Assembly (NCBI GenBank): GCA_003864495.1
Contig: PEDN01001360.1
Span: 372,001 to 436,000, forward strand
Origin: Nemopilema nomurai
Lineage: Eukaryota > Cnidaria > Scyphozoa > Rhizostomeae > Rhizostomatidae
DNA length: 64,000 nucleotides
Reading direction: 5' to 3'
Every line of letters starts with the position of its first letter. Within the stretch, counting starts at the first letter, position 1. Below the pieces are notes generated by a model. That model saw only the letters and a program-made list of their open reading frames with translations, was not told where the DNA came from and did no database searches. Positions 11,772 to 23,330 of this stretch are shown here, one piece after another. Position numbers and translations under genes: made by a program.

Positions 11772-13700
11772 TAATCAAAGTTAGACTGCAAGACGAGAGT
11801 GGGAATTTGGCATGTGAAAGCAAGTACTCGCGTTGGTCTTGCTAGATTAAAACGAGATGAGGTAGTAAAGGAGCAAAAGCCCTGCAGAGATGAACTCAGG
11901 TCCTAAGATCAAAATAAGTGCCTTAAGTAGGTAACAAGTTGTAGCGAACTTAGAAAAAGAAATCGTAGAAAAAATGCCCATTTAATCTTAAACTCTTGAG
12001 CATTTTTACTGACAAAAAGCTACCAATGCATTGATGCTTTCCATGACTCAGGCTAAGGAACAGGCTATAAATGTCAATTTGATAAGCAATACAAGCGAAA
12101 TGTGTTTAGCCTCAATTTGATATCACTCGGTATTTCGACGATGCTTGAATTTGCGGCGTGGTAATGGGACTCTCTGCAAGTTGTTCAGAAACATCAACGA
12201 TAACGGCTGTATTTATTCTTGCCACGAAACCTGAGGAAATAAAAAAGCTGTGCAGTTAGAACAAAAGGTACAAATGTTAGAGTTTTGCTCATTTGTACAA
12301 AAGATGTCAAATACGTAAAAAATGACATTAAAACACCATTAAAACAAGCATCCATTTTCAGAAGCTTGCCAAATAATGTTACTACTGGTTTTGCTCCATT
12401 TAAAGGCCACCTGACTTGCCCCATTTAGACCGCTTCGTTTTGGAAACGGACTCTACAGGTGCTTATTTGCAAGCTGTGTTAACAACACTGTTGTTCTAAT
12501 AATGTTCAATTGGTCTACATCACTAGCAATGATCTGTAGTCCCTTTCAACACAACACAAGTTAAAAAAAATTTTCAACAAAGTACTTTTGCAGTATTCGT
12601 TAGCAATGTCTTCAAATAAATTGTAACTGATGCAGAGCTTTGCAAGCGATTTGGATATGTGACCCCGATTTTGAGAAAATATGGTGATTTATGAAAGAAA
12701 TATCTATCACCTTTTTGCAAGTGTGTGATTGCTCTTGTGATATTTATGCTCTATTCTAATATTTTTTTCTTGGAATGTATTATGCTATAAATTCAGGTTT
12801 ATTTTTTGCTACAAAAATTGATCAACTTCTAACATTGGCCCAGGCAATAAGCGTTTTTGGGACCTCTAAATCAGTTGAGACAGATTTCGAAGCATGGCCT
12901 TTGAAACATGTTTGGGTGAGTAGTGCTTAGATTTTTGTGAATACTTTTTGGAGCTTATAAACTTTGATTGAATCCAGCGTAGCATTCCTGAAAGGAGTTA
13001 CCAATGCAGACATGGGTATAGAAGCACATGCATCTCAACAAATAAAGTCTTCTCAAATTTGATGCAAGGTAATAGCATTTGAAAGGATATGAGAATTTTC
13101 AAAATTTTTGTATGTGTGTGTGGAGAGGAAGGAGGGGGGGGGGGAGCCTGGCATTGTTGTACCATATGCCATATCCCTTTCAATGGCTGTGAATAGTTTC
13201 TTGAAGCGCTAAAAAAGTGCTCACTAGAGAACTAAATTCCGAATAACGATTATCTGATTATGCTTTGCGCTAATTCTGCTCAAGCTAGCCAGCATGTTCA
13301 AGTTGCTTTTTCACATACTATTGACAATGAGCAATAAGGTCTCATTGAAAAAATCCAAAAAGTTGGATCTCAAAATCTCAAAATGGAAATAAACACAATG
13401 TCTCTACGCCCTGATGGCAAATGCTCCCATGCTGTCGGATATAGCTGTTGGATGAGTAAGTTTCAGATGCAACCTGCTTATTTGACCTTATGAGTCAGCC
13501 TTCAATAATGATATTTTTTACCCTTATTGTCGAAGTATGTTTGAAATATGTTATATTCTGTTACTCAGGGGCTAATTCACGAAGAATATGAAGAGGTATT
13601 CAAGGGAATCGTATTCTCATCTTAAATTCTACCCAGCTATTCAATGTTTTTGCTAGAAACTTTTCTCCCCAGTAGAAGCATACATGCATCTGTTTCAGTG

Positions 13701-13708
13701 TGACGTCA
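13701..13708. promoter_or_regulatory. Perfect CRE palindrome upstream of the ELAV-like gene
   Basis: TGACGTCA, the full cAMP-response element recognised by CREB/ATF bZIP factors, about 1.1 kb upstream of the likely ELAV start. The link to that gene is only positional. Confidence 0.3.
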
Positions 13709-14793
13709 CATAAACTACCTAAATCCACCCACTCATCCCTTTCTTCTAATTGATGTAATGGGTCATTATTAAAATCGTAATCGCTCTTAGTAGCCGCATT
13801 TTCCTGCAGTAATAAATGGAAACTTAATTTAAAAGCAATATCTTATGCTTTAAAAGCAATATTCTTTACATACAAAGTAAAGCCCAAAACGTAGCTATAT
13901 ACAAAATACATGTCTACATAATTAGTAACTAACTAAAAACTTTGAAAACAAAGCTTTAAGCTGCTTAAAAGTATTTAGAAATTTAGTCTGATCATAGAAT
14001 TTGCAGTTGTTGTGGTTAGCTTTCAACGGAGACATGTTGATTATATAAAGAATGATTTCGATGCCTATTAAGAAGGCAATTTTCTACCGCAGCACCAAGA
14101 GCAACAAAATCAAAGCTTCGTGCCATCCCGTGGTTGTTTTGTGAAGTCTAACACCAATAGCAGATCTTGTCTTTTTACAGTGGCACCCCTAACATTGAAA
14201 GAATTGTAATGATGTGAATGCTCTGAATACTTGTTTTCTTGCGCGACACCAATTATCCTCCGCGATTTCTGCACTCGGAGTCTGCTGTTCACTAGAGCTT
14301 CTTAAATATCACTTTATGTAGAAACTTGTGACACGGGGTCAGTAGGGGCAATCGCCCCTGCCTTTAACTAAGGGGGTATGCAGGTTAATCAACCAAAGAG
14401 CTTTATCCTGCTTTGAAAAACCAAATGTGCCGATCTCACATGTAGATAGTGGCAGATACAAACCTTGGAACCCTTTCAAAATAATCTATGCATCCGCGAC
14501 TGTAGATTGGGAGAAGAGCAAGCATTGGAATAATGTTATTTTAGAACAAGGTGCCGCCAGAGAATTTGGCATAAATTGTACAGTTTGCATGGAATAGGAA
14601 AGTTTTTAAAAACAATAGGGCTGCGAGATCGAGTGAACACTGAACGTTTCATTGGCCAGGCCAGAACAGGGGACCTACCCTCCCTGTGTATAAGAGACTG
14701 GCTACCCTCCCCTGTTTATTTCTTTGAAAAAAATAGTCACTCTGTTTGCAAGGGACCCTGGGTAATTTGTCGCGGGCTGTTCATTGTCGCCTC

Positions 14794-14826
14794 ATGCGAT
14801 GTCTGGCATATACGAACGGCGGATAA
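14794..14826 (+). promoter_or_regulatory. Short upstream ORF before ELAV-like start
   Basis: An ATG at 14794, out of frame with the ELAV ORF, opens a 10-codon frame that stops nine bases before the preferred ELAV ATG and overlaps the alternative in-frame ATG at 14799. If the leader includes it, it could lower or steer initiation. Confidence 0.35.
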
Positions 14827-14834
14827 AAGGAAAC

Positions 14835-15944
14835 ATGGAGAGTCAAATGTTTGATTCCACCTTCGAGTCATTTGATTCAACTAACGAGAATGGAAAATCT
14901 GGAGACAATCTTAGTACCTCTGGGGTGCTTAATAAAGCCAATCTTATCGTCAACTACATTCCACAAGGCTTGAGTCAAGATGAAATTCGCAACATGTTCA
15001 GTGCGATAGGCCCGGTGAAAAACTGCAAATTAGTTAGAGACCACGGTACCGGAATCAGTTTGGGGTACGCATTCCTGGAATATTACAAGTCCGAAGATGC
15101 ACAGAGAGCAATATTGAAGCTTGATAAATGCCGTATCCAGAACAAAACCCTTCGAGTCAGTTATTCAAGGCCTTCTTCATCCGACATAAAAAACGCAAAT
15201 TTGTATGTAGCAGGTTTACCGCCAACCGTTGACGAAGATAAGTTGAGCATACTTTTCAATCAGTTTGGACAAATAATTACACACAAAGTTCTCTACAACT
15301 CGGATGGGTCTAGCAGGGGAATAGGATTTGTTCGATTCGACAAGAGAAGCGAGGCACAAGCAGCCATTGATGCGATGAATGGAAAATCATTAGATGGAGG
15401 ATCGGTGCCCTTAACTGTCAAATTTGCCATTCCACCTGCAGTAAAGAATTTGAACCAGACACTAGTTGCTGCTAATCTTGGCCAGAACAGCGCTACTCTG
15501 GCCTCTGCTGTGGCAGCATCGTCTGGGCGCAACCAGAACGTGCGATTCAGTCCCATGGCATCAAACAGCTCACAGGGTGTCGTAGGTATTATGGCTGCTG
15601 CCGCTGCCGCCCAGCAGTCGCTCCAAAACCCGGTCCAAAACGCCCTTGCCGGTCCACTGGATCAGACAGGGCGGTCCATGGGCCCATGGTGTGTCTATGT
15701 TTACGGGCTTCAACCAACCGCTTCTGAAGCCACCTTGTACCAACTCTTTGCACCATTTGGTGCCATTCTTAGCGTCAGGCTCATGCGAGACCTGACGAAA
15801 GCGGAGCAGCCCTGCAAAGGGTACGGTTTTGTTAACTTTCTCAACAGTACAGATGCACATAGAGCAGTCATGCAAATGAATAACTTTCTTTTCGAAGAAA
15901 AGTGTCTGCAAGTCTCATTTAAGAGTTCCAAGGGCCAGAAGTAA
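14835..15944 (+). CDS. ELAVL: ELAV/Hu-family RNA-binding protein, three RRMs, single exon
   Basis: A 369-residue protein from the ATG at 14835. RRM1 is about 36-112 (RNP2 LIVNYI, RNP1 LGYAFLEY), RRM2 about 122-198 (RNP2 LYVAGL, RNP1 RGIGFVRF), followed by a hinge of about 80 residues with an alanine run (254-259), then RRM3 about 284-364 (RNP2 VYVYGL, RNP1 KGYGFVNF). This is the ELAV/Hu order and spacing; the family binds U-rich and AU-rich RNA and controls splicing, poly(A) choice and mRNA stability, often in neurons. The whole coding region is one exon, unlike vertebrate ELAVL genes, so a retrocopy origin is plausible. An in-frame ATG at 14799 would add 12 residues. The ATG at 14835 has the better context (A at -3, G at +4) and begins right after a 10-codon uORF. 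Confidence in the family is very high; the exact orthologue is uncertain. Confidence 0.95.
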   Translation: MESQMFDSTFESFDSTNENGKSGDNLSTSGVLNKANLIVNYIPQGLSQDEIRNMFSAIGPVKNCKLVRDHGTGISLGYAFLEYYKSEDAQRAILKLDKCRIQNKTLRVSYSRPSSSDIKNANLYVAGLPPTVDEDKLSILFNQFGQIITHKVLYNSDGSSRGIGFVRFDKRSEAQAAIDAMNGKSLDGGSVPLTVKFAIPPAVKNLNQTLVAANLGQNSATLASAVAASSGRNQNVRFSPMASNSSQGVVGIMAAAAAAQQSLQNPVQNALAGPLDQTGRSMGPWCVYVYGLQPTASEATLYQLFAPFGAILSVRLMRDLTKAEQPCKGYGFVNFLNSTDAHRAVMQMNNFLFEEKCLQVSFKSSKGQK

Positions 15945-18650
15945 AATTAAATTTTCTTTGCACATAATTTAATTATTTGTTATCAACCTTCAAAGCTTTA
16001 TAAATGGGTAGCTGATAAACCAAACTTTTCTTTATTTTGAGAGCTTTAAAATTTTCTAAGATTTTCAACCTTGCCAATAACTTGACACCAAATGTAAAAA
16101 GATAGTGAGATATTTCAATCCTTATCATTTTAATGATCAAAAATATAATCTCATAAGGTTTGGAAGAATTTCAAGTTTATCCTTGTTGACATATATATAT
16201 ATATGATTTGTGGAAACCATTGAAAATATTTTTTTCATGCCCTGAAAATTGTTTATTAAGCTATTTCAGTTCCCATACAACTTGTTTTACCCATTGAAAT
16301 TAGACCAATTTAGAGTTATAACATAGGAAAGCTTGTCTTCATCAGAAGGTCTAGTGAGCTGTTTTAATTTGATGAAAATTTTATATGTCATTTTGGAGAT
16401 ATATTTCCTTTGTTCCTTTGTTCATTAGTATCTTATTTTATTGCTTTCTTTGACAATTCTTTATTAATATTAGTTTAGCAAAATTCCTTTGCTCCTAGAA
16501 ATAGACACTTAATCACAAAGTTTCTAGTTGCATTATATTTATATGTTTCTTGTTGGATTATATATATATTTGTGTGTATATATTTATATATGCATACATT
16601 TTTGCCCTCTTATCTTATATTGTCTGTTTAAGCTCATGAACTTTTTTTGATCAAGTAGCAACTTCTGATTTTGTTGTATTAAACTATTTACCAATTATAT
16701 ATATTTATTTAGATTTCATTACATTTTGGTTTTTTCCTCTTTGTTTTTCTTACTAACATGTCAGTATTTGGGCCTCAAAGGCTATGAATATATTTATATA
16801 AGCGATTAGTACTTTTTTCCACAAGACCCTCTCAAATGTTTTGAGTCTGGTGCTTATTTATAGACACTACTATACAATTATATGCAATGCAAGCCAGGAA
16901 GCCTTAGAAAAAAAAAATCTTTCTTTGAGATGTTAAAATTATAACTTCTGTTTATACTGCTTTGATATTGCATTTCATAACCGGAAAATTTCTGCATCCA
17001 TTTATTTGATCAAAATTTATTTCAACATGCTTCTTGGCAATGTTTCAGTGCATCTCATATTTATATATATATAGTTTTTATTGTGTGTTGTATCACTTTA
17101 TTTGTGAAATCTTCTCTACACCTTTAGACATGCTTATTCCCAAATATCTCAAAAAAAAGGGTTTTCATACTAGCATATGTATTAACATTTGTGAGCCTGA
17201 AAACATTACCTTTAATGATCCTTATACCAATAATATTTTTCTATTATATACATTCTAAAAAGATGTCAATTTAACTTCATGTAACTTTCACTTTCTACCT
17301 TGTTTCATATTTTTAAATGAAATGTGGATTTTTTCACAAGATCCTGGTTAGTTATCTAGTTGATTATTTCCGGTAAGGTATTGATACATTTTCTGTGACA
17401 AGGTAAAATTGATTTATTTAAGGATATTGTCTTAAGTGTAAAAATGAATTGTCTAATTTTCAATCTTAAGATTTCTTTAACTGATAAATAAGAGATTAAA
17501 ATCAGACAAGATTTGAGGAATAGACACCTGTTTTTAATTGAAAATAGAAGATAACTATAGTAATTCAATGTGTTTTGACTGCACATAATTTTGACATCAG
17601 TCAAAGAAGATGTTTTGTTTTGAAAAAACAGTTTTCATATGAAAAGCTACTTAGTAAGAGATAGATGAAGCTGAAAAGAGACTTATAAGCTTGTGTGGTC
17701 ATTTTCGTGTTCTGGTATTTATCTTTAGCAAACAAACAGTGGTTTGAAACATTTATTTATTGTATATTTGTGCTCTAAGTTATTGTGAGCCTGTAAGAGA
17801 TGTTTGGTGTGATTATTCATTTGACAATTCAAGATTATTGACATATGACATATTTTTAAACTTATGGAATTTATGAGAGAAATTTATAGTTCAATATTTC
17901 CCAATATATACATATTTTTATACAACAAATTGAATGTTTTTATTGCAAGTTTCTACCACTTTATATTCTCATAGAGGGTAATGTAAATCTCTTTTTAGTT
18001 GCTGAAAAGATGACTTCAGAGTATTAAAATTCTAGGTATTTAAGATATTAGGTATTTAAGGCTACAACATGCCCATCACAGAAGACTCAGAGGTAAAAAA
18101 TTTATCAGATGATCAGCCATCACAAAATATTCTATTTATCATGAATTTATTCTGTACTAACTTTATGAATTATTTATGGAACTAAATTATTGAAATTTTG
18201 CAATTATGTCAGTTTTGAATTCATGTGTTTCTCTGCTCATGTATCTGCCTTTGACAACAACAAGCTGGATAGCTTTTTCATGTTGCAGCAAATGTTTGAA
18301 TTTTAACAACAATAGTAATTCTTTCTGAAAATTGGGAGTTAATGTTTTTCAGATTTGCGCAATTCGTTGGTGTTATGTGATGTTATCAGAAATAGATAAG
18401 GATGTATGTTCTGTCATCAAGACACAAAGAACAGCTCTGCTTCTACTAGCGTAATCAATATAGTCTATGTTTCATCAACTTTTGGATCTATCCTTGAAAG
18501 TGACAGATCCTATCTATCCACTAGTGTTGCGATGTGACTATTCTTACATTTTATAAATAGTTAACCTGCCTTGGGCATTTTTGAGTACTTCTTAGAAATC
18601 TGAAGTCTTCTGGAAAATTCTTGAAAAAGAGGTAGAGTCCTCCGCAGTAA
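15945..18650 (+). promoter_or_regulatory. Long T-rich, ATTTA-rich region, probable ELAV-like 3' UTR
   Basis: About 2.7 kb downstream of the ELAV-like stop is markedly T-rich, with many ATTTA and TTATTTA motifs (for example near 16540, 16580, 16703, 16790, 16856, 17056 and 17750) and TA dinucleotide tracts (16192-16204). Such sequences are binding targets for ELAV proteins, which are known to regulate their own mRNAs through U-rich 3' UTRs. No canonical AATAAA was found quickly; ATTAAA variants occur near 16677, 17494 and 18023. The transcript end is not known. Confidence 0.45.
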
Positions 18651-19019
18651 GTGTGTATTGTGCACGCCCATGCAAAAGAACGCGCGATTCAGAAGTACTG
18701 GCATCCTAACATTTAGTGATAGTGGGAAGATCAAAAAAGAGGAGTTATTAATCTTGTTATACAGTCACGGGCTCTTGTGCAGGCTATATCATAACAACTG
18801 CAGTAAGCTGCAAGTGAAGGGAAAATTGCAGCCTGGATTGTGGTAATCGAAAAAAGCTCGGATAGGACGGGAATATCTACGAATTGAAGAACTCTCGAAA
18901 TAACAAGGTCAATGGCTGCCTGGTTAAACTATTGATCAAGCTGAAAACTCGACCGAAAGGAATTCCTCTGTTCATAGACTTGCTGCAGAAGTTGCTTTAA
19001 ACAAGCTTGTCAAACAGGC

Positions 19020-22000
19020 ATGGCTTTTGCACCGCGTGGAGGTTTCAGGCCTCCAAGAGGAACAGGCCCCTTTGGACCAAGAATGCCCCCTAGGATGCTG
19101 CCCCCAAGAGGTATGAGGCCAATGCCACCATTTATGCCGTTTACTCAAAGGGGACCACGACCAGGTCCTGGAAGATTCCCCCAACAAGGTGGCTTTGAAG
19201 GCCCTCATCCAGGACCAAGACCAAGGCAGTTTTTACCACGGGGGCCTTCAAGGGGGGCAGCACCAAGGGGGTTCATGCCCAGGGGCCCTCGTCCCAGGCT
19301 AGAAGCCCCAAAAGAAAAAGCAGCCTCTGAAAACTCTGACAAAGTAACCAAGGAGCAGGCACCAACTCCAGTAGCTGGCAAGGAAGAAAACAGTATCTCA
19401 TTGGAGAAGGAGAAAGATGCTAAATCAATGCAACCTGAAGTAAAACCTGAAAAGTCCCCAGAAAAATCTAATTCAGAAAAAGGCCTAATAGAAAGTTCCT
19501 CACTGCAGCTAAGAAATCAGTTAAAGAAGATAATGATATTGTCAAGATAACTCTTGATAGTTACAACAGTGATTTGCATTTCAACATTGATGATTGTGGT
19601 TTGGTTGGGTGGACTTTGCATGACAATGGCTTTGAATATTTGTGGGGGGGATGCAAAGGAACTCATGGCATCAAAACTGGCAAGGTATTGTTTGAGATCT
19701 GATTTGTTTTTATTCTTCAAATGATTAGTTCTTTCATTAAATGAAAGCTTTCTCTGAAGTTTGGAAGCATATCTAGCAGCAAAAGTTTATTCACACAAAT
19801 ACTGTCCGATAACAGAAAATTTTTTTTTATATTATCAGAGGTAAATTTCTAATTTTCTGTTTCAAAAATGCTTGGTCATTTTAACAATACCTATATTGTA
19901 ACTAGTTACATCTATTTGTATCAAAATGGAAAATTGTGGATTGGTCTGTGAATATTGCAAAATCTCAGGCTGAAATTGTGATTGTTTCCAGACAGAAGGA
20001 AATAGATATCATATTCCTTCAAAATTGATATCAAGCCATGTAGATATGACATGCCAAATATCAACTTCATCAATTATGTCCTTCATTGGAAATTGTCAGA
20101 TATTGATCTTTGCATTAAGTAAGGTGTGATCAGCAGCTCTAGTGTATGGCAAGCTATTTCATTATAAATTAAAAATTGTGAACTTTATAGGAGTTTTAGG
20201 AATATTTTCAAATTTTCAGATTTACCTCAACAAAAATAAAAATGTTCACCCACAACTGCATACCATAGTTTGGTGATTAACTGGTTTTGTAATTTGAATA
20301 AGTGTCAATTTTTCACTTAAGTTTAGAATAGTTGCAAATTCCCATAGACTGTTCTGCAGATCTTGAATTGCACTAAAAATTGGCTAAATCTGATTCCATT
20401 AGTGTCAAAAATCACATTATTGTTTTTGGTTGAAATGGAAAGTCCCTGAGTATACATGGTACAAAAATGATGTTTTAGTGGCCACGTTTATTTCTTGGGT
20501 TAAAGCAAGATTATGAAATGTGCTTTTAAACTGTCATTTTATGGTGATAAAGCAGACATAAAACCTTTTTTTATCATTACAATTCTTAATTATAGGGTGT
20601 TAAATGCAAATAAAAACTTTATGATTTACAGAGTACACTGGTAGTAGCATTTAGTTGCAGCTAGCAGCCAAGGGCCTATCATGTACTTTTAAACCTAGGT
20701 TATCAAGGAAAAGGAATGGCTACTTTAGCTTTTCCAAAAACACTCTTTGTATTTGTAACAGCTGTCAATCTTCTCTTTTGTTAACTTTTGTGACTGATTA
20801 TTGCCTACCTGATATTCACCTCATTATATGCCTAATTTGCAAATTTGGTTATTTTTGTAAACATTTTTTCCAGGTTGCTTTTGAATGCACAGTATTGGAG
20901 AATTTGCCTGTAAATATCCCCCCAACTGAATCGAAACCCCATGTGCTGAGGGTCGGCTGGTCTGTTGATGGTGCAGACTTTCAACTTGGTGAAGATAATC
21001 TTTCTTTTGGTTACGGAGGTACTGGGAAAATTTCAGTCAACAGTAAGTTTTCGGACTATGGGCGTCCCTTTTCAGTTGGAGATGTAATCATGTGTTGTTT
21101 GGACCTTGATTCGCAACCACATCTTATATCTTATCTTTTGAATGGAGAACACATGGGTGTTGCGTTCAAAATTGGTCCAGAACTTGCCAATAGAGCCTTG
21201 TTTCCCCATGTTACTGTAAAAAACGTTAAATTTAAAGTGAATTTTGGTGGACAACAGCCTAGATTTCCAATTAAACCTGGGTTTTCGATGATTCAGGATG
21301 TTGCAAAAGGCAACCTCATTGAAGCACCAACAGGACCCAAAACCAGAAAAGATGCAGAAGTTATTATGATGGTGGGTTTGCCTGCGTGTGGAAAAACATT
21401 TTGGGCAGAGAAATACTGCAAGGAACACCCAGAGAAAAAATACTTTATGCTTGGTACAAATAGCATCATCGACAAAATGAGAATTATGGGTTTGACAAGA
21501 AAACGGAATTACCATGGCCGGTGGGATGTTTTGATAAAGGATGCAACAGCTTGTCTCAATGTCTGGCTCAAAATTGCTGAAAAGCGGGTGCATAACTACA
21601 TCCTGGACCAGACAAACGTCTACTTCACAGCTCGGAGAAGAAAGATGAGGTCGTTCTCTGGATATAAAAGGATTGCATGTGTCTTGGTGAATGAGCCAAA
21701 CGTGCTGTCAGATCGTACAATGAAAACACAGAGAGAGGAAGGCAAGATTGTTCCTACAGAAGCTGTTATGGAGATGAAAGCAAACTTCAGCCTACCAGAA
21801 GTCGGCGAAACATTCGACGAAGTAAGGTATGTCGAGGAGCAGTTGCCAAAAGCAAGTGAATTGGTTCAAAGGTATAAGCACGAGGGACAGTTTTTTAAGA
21901 GTGGCGCAGGTCGCTATGTGGGTGACTCCCAGGAACCTAGGGCAAAGATTCCACACAATGATCAACGAAACTTCCATGGCGCTCCGCCGCCAGATAACTC

Positions 22001-23330
22001 ATATCAAGAACGAAGGCCGTATGGAGATAGGGGCCTAGCGAGTGACGGAAGTAGAAGACCTGATGGAAGGAGACCGTATGACAACCAGTACCAATCACGG
22101 CCAGGCGGACCTTTCGAGCAACAAGAACCAGGAAGATGGGACAGGCAAAATGATGAACGGAAGTATGATGGAAGAGGACATGGTGTCCAGCCGTATGCTG
22201 GGTCGGGACCTGATGGGTGGTCATCAATTGGTCCTGGTGGGAGGAATGCTGCATCTGTTGTTAAAATAAAGCAGGAACCAATCGATGACAATCCGCATAG
22301 TTACGGTGGGCGCGAACAATATCAGCAGTATTCTGCAGACTCGAGACCTGTGCGCCAGGACGGAGGTCAAAGGTACAAGACGGAATGGAATAGAGACAGC
22401 CAATCCCAGTACGACTATGGCGCACATGTAAAAGAAGAGACGGGCTATAGCGATGGTCGTGGTATTAATGTTAAGAAAGAGGAGTGCCATGATAGTGGAG
22501 TCGCAAGGAATCTACCTGGCAATCAATATCAATCCTTCAGACCAGAGACCTATCAAAGGAATGAAGGGAATCAAAGCATGTCAATAGGCCATGAAGGTAG
22601 ATATAGAATGAGCGACAGTGCTCCCCAACATAATTATGCATCCCAAAGTGGTCTTGGTGATAACCGGTACAACTCTTATGATCAAATCGCACATTCCCAG
22701 CCATATACCTCCCAATCAGGTCGAAGTTTAACTAATCAATCATCCAGTTTTCGAACTACAGAGTCTGGAAAAACCAGCAATCAAGTGGATAAACCAGGAG
22801 ATTCGAACTTCTACTCGCATGGAAACTCATACCAACCAGGCCATGAGAGACAGGAGTCTCCGAGATTTGGAGCTCAGCCTCCAGTACAGCATGGCTCTTT
22901 TATTTCGAGACAGCAAGGACAGAAAGAGCCTCGTGATCATTCGGTAACAGGGTGGCAATCTGGGTATTCTCCCGCTACACAGCAGAGGCCGAAGGTGGCT
23001 TCCGGCGATCAGCAAAGTTACTCAGGTCATGGAAGCTACGAATCGCAACAGACCTATGGTGAGCAGCAGAGAGAGCAACAGGGGTATCAGGGTCATGAAC
23101 GGTCAAACAGGCAGCAAGGATCCACAGGGCAATCGTATACTGGCCAGCAAGGCTACGCAGGACAGCAAAGCTACGCAGGACAGCAAAGCTACGCAGGACA
23201 GCAAAGCTACGCAGGGCAGCAAGGCTACGCAGGGCAGCAAGGCTACGCAGGACAACAGGGTTACGCAGGACAACAGGGCTACGCAGGACAACAGGGCTAC
23301 GCAGGACAGCAAGGCTACGGACGAAGCTAG
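19020..23330 (+). CDS. HNRNPUL: hnRNP U-like protein: RG/P-rich N terminus, SPRY, P-loop kinase-like domain, YAGQQ tail
   Basis: Exons are 19020-19684 and 20874-23330, with a GT-AG intron splitting the SPRY domain between KTGK and VAFEC, phase 0. The N-terminal 100 residues are PRG and PPRG repeats followed by a K/E-rich stretch. The SPRY domain runs from LDSYNSDLHF to VNFGGQQPRF. The P-loop NTPase domain carries GLPACGKT (Walker A, 21375-21398) and conserved LGTN, ILDQTN, RRRKM and LPE blocks, as in hnRNP U, UL1 and UL2, nuclear RNA and chromatin-associated proteins. The tail is G/Q/Y/R rich and ends in tandem YAGQQ repeats. No SAP domain was found upstream, unlike vertebrate relatives. The reading frame changes between the K/E-rich part and the SPRY domain, within about 19470-19545, so a one-base indel or an unrecognised short intron must lie there. 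The start ATG at 19020 has G at -3 and +4. Confidence 0.9.
22266..22481 (+). other. Cluster of SUMO-consensus motifs in hnRNP U-like tail
   Basis: Within about 72 codons lie three hydrophobic-K-x-E motifs: IKQE (22266-22277), VKEE (22428-22439) and VKKE (22470-22481), plus a weaker YKTE between them. This matches the consensus for SUMO attachment by Ubc9. Modification is inferred, not shown. Confidence 0.5.
23133..23312 (+). repeat. 18-bp in-frame tandem repeat encoding S/G-Y-A-G-Q-Q
   Basis: Ten consecutive 18-bp units (one SYTGQQ then nine S/G-YAGQQ), differing by a few synonymous or Ser/Gly changes, end the hnRNP U-like protein just before GYGRS and the stop. The amino-acid style resembles the [S/G]Y[S/G]QQ low-complexity domains of FUS and EWS. 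Confidence 0.97.

Larger units (their letters stand above)
10065..14834. other. Intergenic region upstream of the ELAV-like gene
   Basis: About 4.8 kb, AT-rich. Apart from a possible minus-strand exon near 11.6-11.8 kb, a G-run at about 13133-13144 and a perfect CRE palindrome at 13701, no feature is supportable. The final 250 bases contain a reading frame merging into the ELAV-like ORF and are most likely its leader. Confidence 0.45.

Noticed and set aside
20655..20873. N-terminal extension of the second hnRNP U-like exon
   Set aside because: Intronic: a polypyrimidine tract with CAG acceptor ends at 20873 and the SPRY homology resumes exactly at 20874.
21072..21593. 173-codon minus-strand frame
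   Set aside because: Antisense of the SPRY and P-loop region of the hnRNP U-like gene.
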